This document shows positions 25,007 to 34,045 of a stretch of DNA of 57,673 bases, piece by piece. Both the position numbers and the translations under genes were made by a program. The DNA lies in NCBI GenBank assembly GCA_964642545.1, contig CAZXQU010000009.1, forward strand, positions 1 through 57,673. Direction: 5' to 3'. The stretch is from QYOJ01 sp964642545 (GTDB lineage Bacteria; Bacteroidota; Bacteroidia; Bacteroidales; FEN-979). The notes under the pieces are model-generated. The model saw only the letters and a program-made list of their open reading frames with translations. It was not told the DNA's origin and did no database searches. How positions within the stretch are numbered: the first letter of the stretch is position 1; every line of letters starts with the position of its first letter.

Positions 25007-25690
25007 TTACATTCCACCACCCATCTTGGATTGAAGTTCCTCTTTTGTTGTTATTGAATAATCGGCAGGGACTTCAAATTCTTTACTGGATATGCTCTTC
25101 TTTTCAACGGAGATGGCAGAAAATACCATGGTAAATTGTGGGGTAATCATTGAAAACTCAAGTAAAACGCCATTGATATCCTTGTAGATAGAATTGTCAA
25201 AATTCGGATTCACAGAACCGAAATCTTCACTGAACCATACATCATACGTGGTTATTGATCCATTCTCATTAACCGTTACGATCGCTTTTTTACATGTATA
25301 GCCTGCGATGGTCTTGGTTTCGGTTGTGATCTGCACTTCAGGAGTGGGCTCCTTGCTCATTTCCTCCTTGATCTCCTCAGTAGTTTCAGGGATCGCATAT
25401 TTCTGTCCCATCATGTTTATCAGAGCAACTTTGCTTTTATCACTGTAATTTGTAATCTCAATCTGGGCACCCATCGGAGTTTGAATCTCTGATTTGGTCT
25501 TATCTCCCTTGATTGTTATTGTCATTACTTTCGGGAACATTGCCATCTGGCTTTCCGAGAATTTATTGTCAGGATAGGCTATCTTAAAAGTAATAATACC
25601 TTCGAACGGTTTTGGGCCGGCAAAAGTAGAAACAACCATCACCAATAAAACGGACATGATGGTAATTCGGAGATATTCAATTTGTTTCAT
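25007..25690 (-). CDS. Secreted DUF4412-like protein
   Basis: 227 residues with an N-terminal hydrophobic signal (about 10-25, ending VVSTFAG). The body reads like the DUF4412/GLPGLI-type periplasmic beta-sandwich proteins: FEGIITFKIAYPDNK near the N-terminus, TKTIAGYTCKKAIV and TTYDVWFSEDFG. It ends with a Met/Gly-rich tail. Function unknown. It lies between lepB and ftsK on the same strand with gaps of 40 bp and 9 bp. Confidence 0.75.
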   Translation of the reverse strand: MKQIEYLRITIMSVLLVMVVSTFAGPKPFEGIITFKIAYPDNKFSESQMAMFPKVMTITIKGDKTKSEIQTPMGAQIEITNYSDKSKVALINMMGQKYAIPETTEEIKEEMSKEPTPEVQITTETKTIAGYTCKKAIVTVNENGSITTYDVWFSEDFGSVNPNFDNSIYKDINGVLLEFSMITPQFTMVFSAISVEKKSISSKEFEVPADYSITTKEELQSKMGGGM

Positions 25691-25730
25691 AACAGGATTG
25701 ATTTGATTTTGAGGTTTTTTACAAATGTAG

Positions 25731-27245
25731 TTATTTTACGATTCTCATGAGTTTGTTCCACCGGATTTTTCCGTCGAACAATCCTTTCTTTTCATCAAGG
25801 GAAAGCCACACAAATATGGCTTCTCCAACCACGTGGTCTTCCGGAACAAATCCCCAGTAGCGCGAATCGGCTGAGTTATGACGGTTGTCTCCCATCATCC
25901 AGAAATAGTCCATTTTGAAGGTATAACTATCGGTTTTCTTGCCATTGATGAAGATTGTGTTGTCGCGAACATCCAGATCGTTGTTTTCAAACACATCAAT
26001 AACGCGTTTGTAGATGGGGAGGTTCTCCATGGTTAGAGACACTGTTGCTCCTTTTTTAGGAACAATGATAGGGCCATAGTTGTCTACGTTCCAATGGTAT
26101 GCTGAGTCGTGGGGAAAAATATTGGGGTCCCCGTATCCTGCAGGAATGATCATAGGTTCAATCAGCTTTACATTGTTGAAGTTTTTCAGTTTTGCAACAG
26201 CCTCCTCTGTCAGGGTCATCTCGTAGTTCCCTTGGTTATCGGTAGAGATCTGTTCTGTGATTCCCAGCCTTTCCAGGTTCTTTGTATTTATGGAAGATCC
26301 ATCGGTCCTAACAAGGTATTTGAACTGCCGTTTGCCAGGATTTTGTTCCTCTTTTCCATTGATGAAAACAACTCTGTTGATGATCTTGATCGTATCGCCT
26401 GCGATACCGATACATCGTTTGATGAAGTTCTCACGTTTGTCGACAGGGCGTGCGATGATATTACCAAAATATTGTTTGTTTTTCCAGACGTTATCTCTTC
26501 CGAACTGCCGAACCAATTGGTAATAACTTGCATTGCTCTGAAATTTGGTTGACAGGGTGTCCCCATCGGGATAATTGAAAACGATTATATCCATGTTGTC
26601 GATGGTAGACCACCCGGGGAACCTTTTGTATGGAAGTTCAATCCATTCGAGGTAGGATTTTGAGCTTTCACTCAGAGGCATCGTATGGTGAACGAAGGGA
26701 AACGACAGCGGTGTGTTGGGCACTCTGGCTCCGATGTTGATCTTGCTCACAAAGAGATAATCTCCGATGAGCAGGCTCTTCTCCATCGAAGAAGTTGGAA
26801 TGGTATATGCTTCAACCAAAAAGATACGAATGATGCTGGCTGCGATCACAGCAAAGATGATGGCATCAACCCATTCTCTGACAAAACCCTTTCTCGGGGG
26901 TGTAGCATCATCAGGGTCAGTATAATGTTCTTTGGGTGAAAAGCCGAGGTAGGGGAGGTAGGCAAAGGGAAATAGAACGGCTAATGCCTGGGGCCCTAAT
27001 CCATATTTGCCAAAGCATTTGGCAACTTCAACGATCATCAGGAGGATTACAAAAACATTGATGAAAGGGATCAGAAGGAAAATGTACCACCAAAGGGGTT
27101 TCTTAATGATTTTCAGCCAGATATACAAGTTGTAGAATGGGATAATGGTTGCCCAGCCCTTCTGTCCGGCTTTTACAAAGATAGCCCACAGCCCAACAAT
27201 TGAGAGGATAAAAAAAAGAATGGAGAGGATCAGGTATATATTCAT
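25731..27245 (-). CDS. lepB: Signal peptidase I with extra N-terminal membrane domain
   Basis: 504 residues, against 250-325 in most bacteria. Residues 1-105 are a four-helix membrane domain of DUF5684 type (AGQKGWATIIPFYNLYIWLK). The peptidase follows: Ser153 nucleophile in PTSSMEKSLLIGDY, Lys276 general base in NFIKRCIGIAGD, and MGDNRHNSADSRYWGFVP near the C-terminus. An insertion of about 100 residues lies between the catalytic boxes. It cleaves Sec signal peptides on the outer face of the inner membrane. Gene order dapB-lepB on the minus strand is typical of Bacteroidota. Confidence 0.94.
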   Translation of the reverse strand: MNIYLILSILFFILSIVGLWAIFVKAGQKGWATIIPFYNLYIWLKIIKKPLWWYIFLLIPFINVFVILLMIVEVAKCFGKYGLGPQALAVLFPFAYLPYLGFSPKEHYTDPDDATPPRKGFVREWVDAIIFAVIAASIIRIFLVEAYTIPTSSMEKSLLIGDYLFVSKINIGARVPNTPLSFPFVHHTMPLSESSKSYLEWIELPYKRFPGWSTIDNMDIIVFNYPDGDTLSTKFQSNASYYQLVRQFGRDNVWKNKQYFGNIIARPVDKRENFIKRCIGIAGDTIKIINRVVFINGKEEQNPGKRQFKYLVRTDGSSINTKNLERLGITEQISTDNQGNYEMTLTEEAVAKLKNFNNVKLIEPMIIPAGYGDPNIFPHDSAYHWNVDNYGPIIVPKKGATVSLTMENLPIYKRVIDVFENNDLDVRDNTIFINGKKTDSYTFKMDYFWMMGDNRHNSADSRYWGFVPEDHVVGEAIFVWLSLDEKKGLFDGKIRWNKLMRIVK

Positions 27246-27286
27246 TTTGCTGAATTTTATTGAATATCAAACGATATTTTGCAGAT

Positions 27287-27341
27287 CTTATTTCGTGCTT
27301 CGTGCTTCGATTTCTTATTTCGTACTTCTTATTTCTTCTTT
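27287..27341. repeat. Heptamer tandem array across the dapB stop codon
   Basis: Units CTTATTT, CGTGCTT, CGTGCTT, CGATTT (one base short), CTTATTT, CGTACTT, CTTATTT, CTTCTTT. The dapB stop (27315-27317) lies in the middle, so the last eight residues of DapB (KEEIRSTK) are array-encoded. The rest fills the dapB-lepB spacer. Confidence 0.85.
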
Positions 27342-28055
27342 CATTTTCAACATATCCTTCATCTCAAAGAACCCTCTTTTTCCAACCAGCCACTCTGCAG
27401 CCAAAATAGATCCCTGGGCAAACCCTCTTCTACTTTTCGCTGTATGGATGATTTCAATTAGGTCTTCCGGAGAGTCGTAAACAACTTTGTGTGTACCGGT
27501 CACCTCTTCAATACGGTGTGAACGAATCCCCAGGTCGGAGGGATTCTCACTGATTTCTTTTACCCATTTATCTTTTTTCCCATGATGCCGGATGATGTCA
27601 TTGGCCAGATGGATGGCCGTGCCACTGGGAGCATCGAGCTTTTGAACGTGATGCGTCTCTTCCATTGATATTTCATAATCGGGCCAGTTTGACATCAGGG
27701 AAGCCAGTTTTCGGTTTAGTTCGAAAAAGATATTGATGCCGATGCTAAAGTTGGGGGCCCAAAAAATACTTTGTGCCCTGACCATACATTCGGTTCTGAT
27801 CTCTTCCATCTGTTCATGCCACCCTGTGGTTCCAACAACAATGGGAACTCCGGCATCAAAACAAAAATGGATGTTATCGATTACACTGGAAGGAGTGGAG
27901 AAATCAATTGCTACATCAGCTTTATACAATTCGCCGAGATTGAATTCCCACTCTTCCGGATTGTCAATAGTCAGGACGATTTCATGACCTTTCTCTCTGG
28001 AAAGTTTCTCTATCTCCCGTCCCATCTTTCCATAACCAATCAGTGCAAGTTTCAT
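27315..28055 (-). CDS. dapB: 4-hydroxy-tetrahydrodipicolinate reductase
   Basis: 246-residue NAD(P)H-dependent enzyme of the lysine/diaminopimelate pathway. N-terminal nucleotide site ALIGYGKMGREIE; VAIDFSTPSSV; VVGTTGW; substrate-binding NFSIGINIFFELNRKLA; catalytic ETHHVQKLDAPSGTA; IRSHRIEEVTGTHKV; and a C-terminal GFAQGSILAAEWL. The extreme C-terminus beyond MKDMLKM comes from a heptamer array. Located between DUF5683 and lepB. Confidence 0.95.
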   Translation of the reverse strand: MKLALIGYGKMGREIEKLSREKGHEIVLTIDNPEEWEFNLGELYKADVAIDFSTPSSVIDNIHFCFDAGVPIVVGTTGWHEQMEEIRTECMVRAQSIFWAPNFSIGINIFFELNRKLASLMSNWPDYEISMEETHHVQKLDAPSGTAIHLANDIIRHHGKKDKWVKEISENPSDLGIRSHRIEEVTGTHKVVYDSPEDLIEIIHTAKSRRGFAQGSILAAEWLVGKRGFFEMKDMLKMKEEIRSTK

Positions 28056-28069
28056 AGAGGAGGTTCTTA

Positions 28070-28681
28070 TTAAAATCGAAAGCTAAGTTTTAGCCCTGGC
28101 TGAATCTTGAATGCATTCGCTGGTGGAAGCAGATCGGGAGCCACACGAAGCGATAGATTTTCGTTGATATTATACGTATAAAGATGTGCATCGACGGTGG
28201 CATCAATAATATTCAAGACATACCACAATGCTGTAATAAGGATACTAAGTTCCAGGTTTCTGCGGTAATAATCAGTAGCACTTAGTAGTTCAGCTTCACT
28301 GTATCTATTTACCAGTTCAGAGTAATTTCCGTTATAATTTCCATTTACACTCTCAATATAAGCACACCTGTAATCAAGGTAACTGTCGGTATTTGTAACG
28401 ATGAAATATGTCATTACTCCAAAACCTGCGTAAAGGATTGGAAGTTTCCAGTATTTCCTGTTGTAGATTTGACCAAGACCAGGGACCAGAGTAGAATACA
28501 TTGTTGCTTTTCTGGGACTATGTTTTTTCATCAAAACTGAGTCTGCAACGGGGATGGTATCGGAGATTGCTTGTGCTGTAGCAGAATCCACAAACCATAT
28601 TCCGGAGAACATGCATAAAACAAGCAGGATCTGAACTAATGGACGCCCCATGGGGGGTTGCCTATATGATTTATGACTCAA
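28070..28681 (-). CDS. DUF5683 family membrane protein
   Basis: 203 residues with an N-terminal signal/anchor (PLVQILLVLCMFSGIWFV). The DUF5683 core has KATMYSTLVPGLGQIYNRKYWKLPILYAG, then a second hydrophobic segment and an ALWYVLNIIDATVDAHLYTY helix. The C-terminal part looks like outer-membrane-type strands ending LKLSFRF. The ATG overlaps the end of parB by 11 bp. Conserved between parB and dapB in Bacteroidota; role unknown. Confidence 0.85.
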   Translation of the reverse strand: MSHKSYRQPPMGRPLVQILLVLCMFSGIWFVDSATAQAISDTIPVADSVLMKKHSPRKATMYSTLVPGLGQIYNRKYWKLPILYAGFGVMTYFIVTNTDSYLDYRCAYIESVNGNYNGNYSELVNRYSEAELLSATDYYRRNLELSILITALWYVLNIIDATVDAHLYTYNINENLSLRVAPDLLPPANAFKIQPGLKLSFRF

Positions 28682-29558
28682 GGAGTTCTATGATCTTATT
28701 CAACTCCACTTCTGAAGTAAATGGGATGGTAATAGTGCCTGCTCCTTTCTTGTTCATCTGCAACTTTACTTTGGTATTGAGCCGGGCATTCAGGTCTCCC
28801 TCTATTTTCATCAGTTTCGGATCCGATTCACCAATTGATCTCTTGGAAAGTGGTGAGGTACGATTGCCGTTCTCCCTGACCAATGATTCAACCTCTCTAA
28901 CTGATAGATTTTTGCTTAGTACCTGCTTGAAAATACGGATTTGCAGCGAGTTGTTCTCGAGAGTTATCAAAGCCCGGGCATGGCCCATTGTGATCTTTTT
29001 CTCTCTGATAGCTATCTGAATCTCTGCCGGCAGTTTGAGCAGACGAACATAGTTGGATATCGTTGACCTGTCCTTCCCAACACGTTGACTGAGGTCTTCC
29101 TGTCGGATCTGGCACTCTTCCATCAATCTCTGGAAGCTGATACCCACTTCGATTGGATTAAGATCTTCCCGCTGAATGTTCTCTACGAGTGCCATTTCAA
29201 GCATCTGCTCATCATTGGCAACGCGGATGTACGCAGGGATCTCTGTAAGTCCGGCCACCCGTGCAGCTTTTAATCGTCGTTCGCCGGCAATTAACTGGAA
29301 CCGGTCATTGCTAAGTTTGCGCAAAGTGACTGGCTGAATGATGCCCTGATGCTGGATGGACATCGCCAGGTCTGCCAGTTCGGCCCGGTCAAAATCAGTT
29401 CGGGGTTGAAATGGATTGGACTCGATGTCATCTATCCTGATCATGGCGACATATCCAACCAATTGATTTACTTGTACCTCCCTGGGGGCCTGCTCAAGGT
29501 CACTCCCTTCAAGCAGTGCACTTAATCCCCTCCCAAGCGCTCTTTTCTTTCCAGACAT
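28671..29558 (-). CDS. parB: Chromosome-partitioning protein ParB
   Basis: 295-residue CTPase/DNA-binding protein that loads at parS sites. The ParB/Srx box includes IESNPFQPRTDF and ELADLAMSIQHQGIIQPVTLRK, and IAGERRLKAARVAGLTEIPA. The helix-turn-helix region is QRVGKDRSTISNYVRLLKLP, and the C-terminal dimer domain ends NKIIELLES. It directly follows parA with a 1-bp gap. Confidence 0.96.
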   Translation of the reverse strand: MSGKKRALGRGLSALLEGSDLEQAPREVQVNQLVGYVAMIRIDDIESNPFQPRTDFDRAELADLAMSIQHQGIIQPVTLRKLSNDRFQLIAGERRLKAARVAGLTEIPAYIRVANDEQMLEMALVENIQREDLNPIEVGISFQRLMEECQIRQEDLSQRVGKDRSTISNYVRLLKLPAEIQIAIREKKITMGHARALITLENNSLQIRIFKQVLSKNLSVREVESLVRENGNRTSPLSKRSIGESDPKLMKIEGDLNARLNTKVKLQMNKKGAGTITIPFTSEVELNKIIELLES

Positions 29559-29559
29559 A

Positions 29560-30363
29560 TTAGACCTCTAGTTGTTTTTCCGAATTGGAGATCCGGGTAA
29601 GTTCGTTTTTTTGCAGAATTTCACGAGCCAGGTTGAGGTAATTGGTGGCACCGGTACTGTTGATATCATGAACCATGATCGTGTCGCCGAAACTGGGAGC
29701 CTCACTCAGCTTTATATTTCTTTGGATCAAAGTCTCGAAAACGAGTTGATGAAAATGGGTCTGTACCTCCTCAACTACCTGCTTGGAGAGGTTAAGGCGA
29801 CCATCGTACATTGTAAGGAGAATGCCTTCAATATCCAGATCCGGATTCAGCCTGGATTGCACTATTTTAATTGTATTCAGTAGCTTACCTAGTCCTTCAA
29901 GGGCGAAATATTCACACTGAACAGGTATGATGACCGAATCGGCTGCAGTAAGTGCATTCACAGTGATCAGGCCGAGTGAAGGGGAACAATCGATCAGGAT
30001 AAAACTGTAATCCTCTTTGATTGAAGCGATCACTTTGCGCATCATTCTCTCCCTGTTTGGCATATTGATCATCTCGATTTCGGCACCTACCAGGTCAATA
30101 TGGGCTGGTAGCAGGTCGAGATAGGGAGTAGATGTATTGAGGATGATATTGCGTGGATCCACATCATCCATGATGCACTCGTAAATACTGGTTTTAATGT
30201 TTCTTGGGTTGAAACCTACTCCGGAAGTGGCATTTGCCTGAGGATCGGCGTCTATGATCAGAGTTTTATACTCCAGCACCGCAAGACCTGCAGCCAGGTT
30301 AATGGCTGATGTGGTTTTACCGACTCCTCCTTTTTGATTGGCAATGGCAATGACTTTCCCCAT
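29560..30363 (-). CDS. parA: Chromosome-partitioning ATPase ParA (Soj)
   Basis: 267-residue deviant-Walker ATPase, MGKVIAIANQKGGVGKTTSA at the N-terminus, with signature Lys. Further motifs: LIIDADPQANATSGVG and YSFILIDCSPSLG, and PVQCEYFALEGL. It binds DNA non-specifically and positions ParB-parS complexes. First gene of parA-parB-DUF5683-dapB-lepB. Confidence 0.96.
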   Translation of the reverse strand: MGKVIAIANQKGGVGKTTSAINLAAGLAVLEYKTLIIDADPQANATSGVGFNPRNIKTSIYECIMDDVDPRNIILNTSTPYLDLLPAHIDLVGAEIEMINMPNRERMMRKVIASIKEDYSFILIDCSPSLGLITVNALTAADSVIIPVQCEYFALEGLGKLLNTIKIVQSRLNPDLDIEGILLTMYDGRLNLSKQVVEEVQTHFHQLVFETLIQRNIKLSEAPSFGDTIMVHDINSTGATNYLNLAREILQKNELTRISNSEKQLEV

Positions 30364-30429
30364 AAGCGCAAAAATACATTATAAAGACGAGACCCTCAAA
30401 GATGTTGATAAGTTTTCGGTAAACAAAAC

Positions 30430-30450
30430 AAGCTGTCCACCGGACAGCTT
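30430..30450 (-). terminator. Intrinsic terminator after the DUF3276 gene
   Basis: AAGCTGTCC-ACC-GGACAGCTT: a perfect 9-bp stem with a 3-nt loop. On the minus strand it is followed by GTTTTGTTTAC. It lies 26 bp after the DUF3276 stop, upstream of parA. Confidence 0.85.
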
Positions 30451-30475
30451 GAAGGTCTTTACCCTGTTGCCGGGG

Positions 30476-30859
30476 TTACTCGTCGTCAGTGTCTGACGTG
30501 AGATCCTCAAAACGGATATCCGTGTGTTTGTTCTTGGCCACACTCTCTTCCGAGAACGACTCTCTTGAGATCTCTTCACGAGGCTCAGGCATAGTTTGTT
30601 CACGCTTAATATAATCGATGACCTCCGTGAGACCCTCAGAGAACTTCCCGAAATCTTCCTTATAAAGAAACAATTTATGCTTTTCGTAGAAGAATTTCCC
30701 TTGGTCATTATTGAACCGTCGCTTGCTTTCGGTGATGGTAAGGTAATACTCGTCAGAAATCGTTGCTTTTACATCAAAAAAGTAGGTGCGTTTCCCAGCC
30801 CTGACAGACTTCGAAAAGATTTCGCCTCTCTCCCTGTCTTTCTTTTCGTTCTCTTCCAT
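30476..30859 (-). CDS. DUF3276 (PUR-alpha-like) nucleic-acid-binding protein
   Basis: 127 residues from ATG 30859 (MEENEKKDRERGEIFSKSV); the upstream extension of the frame is hydrophobic, AT-rich and not coding-like. The core GKRTYFFDVKATISDEYYL, KRRFNNDQGKFFYEKHKLFLYKEDF fits the PUR-alpha fold seen in the DUF3276 family, which binds single-stranded nucleic acid. The acidic, disordered C-terminus ends SDTDDE. Followed by a strong terminator, so monocistronic. Confidence 0.88.
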   Translation of the reverse strand: MEENEKKDRERGEIFSKSVRAGKRTYFFDVKATISDEYYLTITESKRRFNNDQGKFFYEKHKLFLYKEDFGKFSEGLTEVIDYIKREQTMPEPREEISRESFSEESVAKNKHTDIRFEDLTSDTDDE

Positions 30860-30936
30860 TTTTGTAAACGAGTTTTTGTTAAAACGCAAAAATAAAAATA
30901 TTATTTGAAACAAAAAGTTTATTTCAATGAAAAGCT

Positions 30937-30944
30937 TAGCTTTG
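30937..30944 (+). promoter_or_regulatory. Candidate -7 box of nusB
   Basis: TAGCTTTG matches TAnnTTTG, 48 bp before the nusB ATG. No well-spaced -33 TTTG is apparent. Confidence 0.4.
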
Positions 30945-30992
30945 CAGGCCAATTCACGTGAGGTATAATGATGTTCTTTATCATGGTCGATT

Positions 30993-31955
30993 ATGTTAGG
31001 TAGGAGACATTTCCGAACAAAAGTCCTTCAGGGATTATATGCTTATTTTCAAGGTGGGGAACCCCGAATGGAAAACGCGGAGAAGCAACTCTTGACAAGT
31101 ATTGACAAACTCACTGAACTCTATTTTATCCAGTTCTCTTTCTTTCTTGAAGTTATCGACTTCTATGTCCGCAGGATGGAGGAAGTCAAGACCAAATTTT
31201 ATCCAACCTACGAGGAGCTCAATCCTGTTTCCAAATTTGTAACAAACAAAGTTGTTGAGATGCTCCGTGAAAACGAGGACCTTATTTCTGAGGTTAAAAA
31301 ATATAAGATCAGCTGGACTGAGGAGCAGGATAATGTAAGAAAAGTCCATCATCGTCTTCGTGAAGCCAAAGAACACAGAGACTATCTATACTCGGGAGAC
31401 AACTCTTTCAGGGAGGACCAGGAGTTTGTTGTTCGGATGTTGAAGAAGTATATCTTAAGGTCCCCCGAACTACAAAATTTCTGTGAAGAGAGGTCGATTC
31501 ACTGGATCGACGATTTTGAAGTAGCTGCCGCGTTTGTGCTGAAGACGATACGGCTTCTCACTCCCGAATTCTCAACCACTACACCATTGCTCTCTTTGCT
31601 TATCAAAGATCCGGAATTTGATGTGAAAGAGGAGCATGAGTTTATTGTCGAACTCTTCAGGAAAACAATCATCCACAGCGATGAATTTGAGGAGATGATC
31701 AAAGGGCGTCTCAAAAATTGGGAATTGGACAGAATAGCACTTACCGATATCATTCTGATTAAGATGGCACTCGCCGAGTTCCTCTTCTTTCCTACAATTC
31801 CGGTCAAGGTAACGTTGAATGAATACATCGAATTGTCGAAGCATTTCAGTACGGCAAAGAGTAAGCTATTTATTAATGGTATCCTGGATAAGCTGGTTTC
31901 TGATTTTATCGAAGAGGACCGGATACACAAGAGCGGGCGCGGGTTAATCAACTAA
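30993..31955 (+). CDS. nusB: Transcription antitermination factor NusB, long form
   Basis: 320 residues, twice the usual NusB. The true NusB core is at the C-terminus: NWELDRIALTDIILIKMALAEF, FPTIPVKVTLNEYIELSKHFSTAKSKLFINGILDKL. The N-terminus RRHFRTKVLQGLYAYFQGG is the split first helix of the fold. Between them lies an insertion rich in charged helices (about 40-210), typical of Bacteroidota NusB. It binds boxA RNA with S10 for rRNA antitermination. Confidence 0.93.
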   Translation: MLGRRHFRTKVLQGLYAYFQGGEPRMENAEKQLLTSIDKLTELYFIQFSFFLEVIDFYVRRMEEVKTKFYPTYEELNPVSKFVTNKVVEMLRENEDLISEVKKYKISWTEEQDNVRKVHHRLREAKEHRDYLYSGDNSFREDQEFVVRMLKKYILRSPELQNFCEERSIHWIDDFEVAAAFVLKTIRLLTPEFSTTTPLLSLLIKDPEFDVKEEHEFIVELFRKTIIHSDEFEEMIKGRLKNWELDRIALTDIILIKMALAEFLFFPTIPVKVTLNEYIELSKHFSTAKSKLFINGILDKLVSDFIEEDRIHKSGRGLIN

Positions 31956-32021
31956 TTTTCCTCCTTTCATACTAAAGAAATAAGCTTCACGTTTTAAAGA
32001 GATATAAACAGAGAACCTATC

Positions 32022-33086
32022 GTGGCAAAACTACTCTCAAAATTTTTTCTCGGTTTCCTAAGCGTGGCTTTTTGCATCCCGGTCTCAGCACAGATTGGAG
32101 GTGATCATACCTACACATTCCTTACTCTGAGTAATTCGGCCCGCATTGCAGGATTAGGAGGAAATGCACTCGCTGTAATGGATAATGATATTACTCTCTC
32201 CATTGCTAACCCTTCCCTGATCACTGCTGACATGCATAACCAGATGGCATTGAGTTATGTAAACTATTTTACCGGGAACAATGTTGGCTTTGCAATGTAT
32301 TCACGTACATTCAACAAGGCAGGAAGTTTTGTTGGGGCTATCCAGTTTAATGATTATGGTAAAATCCAGGGAGCTGATGCCGCCGGGAATAAGACCGGTA
32401 ATATAAGTGCCTCTGAGTATGCTTTTTCTATCGGTTGGGGCCGCACGTTGACAAACCATTTCTCTGTCGGTGCAAATGCAAAACTCATTTATTCGCATCT
32501 CGACGTTTACAATTCTTTTGGCATTGCTGTTGATGTTGCCGGATCCTACTTTACCAAAGACAAGCTTTTTGTAGCTTCCATCATGGCCCGCAACATTGGA
32601 TCCCAGATAGTCCCTTACCGTGCAGGCCAATATGAGTCGCTTCCATTTGAACTTCAGCTGGGCCTATCAGCGGGTTTGAAATATCTGCCATTACGGTTCT
32701 TTTTACTCTTTACAAACCTTCAGAAATGGGATTTGAGTTACACCGATCCCAATGACCCGAAGAATCAGGTTGATCCCTACACAGGTGAGATTGATGAAAA
32801 GAGTGGTATCAGTAAATTTGCTGATAATTTCATGCGTCATATTGTGTTTGGCGGTGAGTTCACCATTGCCAAAGTTTTCTCCATAAGGCTTGGATATAAT
32901 TACCAGCGCAGGCAGGAGCTCAAACTATATGAACGTACCGGGCTTAGCGGCTTTACGTATGGCGTAGGCTTCCGGGTCAAGATGTTCAACTTCAGTTACA
33001 CCCATGCCACATACCAGGCCGGCAGCCCCAATCCCAACTACGTGACGATTGCGGTGAATCTTCAGAAGTTCTCGAAGAAGAAGTGA
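32022..33086 (+). CDS. porQ: Type IX secretion system protein PorQ
   Basis: 354-residue outer-membrane barrel-like protein. It starts with GTG 32022; the signal peptide runs to PVSAQ at residue 24. Family features: GGDHTYTFLTLSNSARIAGLGGNA, LSIANPSLI, LSYVNYFTG, and the C-terminal strand region GFTYGVGFRVKMFNFSYTHA. PorQ acts in attachment and processing of T9SS cargo at the cell surface, so this organism probably has T9SS. No other por genes are in the window. Confidence 0.9.
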   Translation: MAKLLSKFFLGFLSVAFCIPVSAQIGGDHTYTFLTLSNSARIAGLGGNALAVMDNDITLSIANPSLITADMHNQMALSYVNYFTGNNVGFAMYSRTFNKAGSFVGAIQFNDYGKIQGADAAGNKTGNISASEYAFSIGWGRTLTNHFSVGANAKLIYSHLDVYNSFGIAVDVAGSYFTKDKLFVASIMARNIGSQIVPYRAGQYESLPFELQLGLSAGLKYLPLRFFLLFTNLQKWDLSYTDPNDPKNQVDPYTGEIDEKSGISKFADNFMRHIVFGGEFTIAKVFSIRLGYNYQRRQELKLYERTGLSGFTYGVGFRVKMFNFSYTHATYQAGSPNPNYVTIAVNLQKFSKKK

Positions 33087-33151
33087 TCGCCATCTCCTTC
33101 ATCCCTCTTTTCCGCAATTTTTCGTAATTTAGTGCCAAATTACCATCCTCA

Positions 33152-34045
33152 ATGCACGTAACGATTGATCCTAACAGCGGCTTCTGCTTTGGTGTGGTTT
33201 ATGCAATCCAGGTGGCCGAACGTGAGTTGGCCGAATCTGGAAAACTCTACTGCCTGGGAGACATCGTTCACAATAATATGGAGGTAAATCGCCTGAAAGA
33301 GATGGGCCTCGTGATCATTGACCACTCTGATCTGTCAAAGCTACACGACTGCAAAGTGATGATCCGGGCTCATGGAGAACCCCCTGAAACGTATCAAATC
33401 GCTTTGCAGAATAATATTCACCTGGTCGATGCATCGTGTCCTATCGTACTTAACCTTCAGCAGGAGGTAAGATACGGATATGAGGACATGATAGCTCGTA
33501 ACGGACAGATTGTAATTTATGGAAAAGAGGGACATGCTGAGGTGAATGGATTGAAGGGACAAACGAATGGGAAAGCGATTGTGATCGGAGATGAGAGGGA
33601 TCTGGATAAAATTGATTTTGGCAGGCCGATGCGACTTTATTCCCAAACGACGAAAAGTGTTGATGGATTCAGGAAAATCGTTCAGATAATTGAATCCAGG
33701 ATGAGGACAGCTAACCCTACGGCAGATGTTGACTTCAAATGGAATGACAGTATCTGCCGACAGGTATCGAACCGTTCTAGCTTGCTGAAGGAGTTTGCTT
33801 CGAAGCATGAAGTAATTATCTTCGTAAGCGGGTTGAAAAGCTCAAATGGGATTGTCTTGTATCAGGTGTGCAAAGATGTGAATCCAAACACTTACCTGGT
33901 TTCTGAGAAAGGGGAACTCCGGAAACAATGGTTTGATGGATGCCACACCGTTGGAGTTTGTGGGGCTACTTCCACACCAATGTGGTTGATGGAAGCTGTT
34001 GGACAAGAGATCAGAGAAATTAATATATCCGATGCATCTTCATAA
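33152..34045 (+). CDS. ispH: 4-hydroxy-3-methylbut-2-enyl diphosphate reductase
   Basis: 297-residue [4Fe-4S] enzyme, last step of the MEP isoprenoid pathway. The three cluster cysteines are in SGFCFGV, VDASCPIV and SICRQVSNR. Conserved AHGEPP (His), KEGHAEVNGL and GATSTPMWL are present. Its last 14 bp overlap recF. Length is normal for the non-fused form. Confidence 0.95.
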   Translation: MHVTIDPNSGFCFGVVYAIQVAERELAESGKLYCLGDIVHNNMEVNRLKEMGLVIIDHSDLSKLHDCKVMIRAHGEPPETYQIALQNNIHLVDASCPIVLNLQQEVRYGYEDMIARNGQIVIYGKEGHAEVNGLKGQTNGKAIVIGDERDLDKIDFGRPMRLYSQTTKSVDGFRKIVQIIESRMRTANPTADVDFKWNDSICRQVSNRSSLLKEFASKHEVIIFVSGLKSSNGIVLYQVCKDVNPNTYLVSEKGELRKQWFDGCHTVGVCGATSTPMWLMEAVGQEIREINISDASS

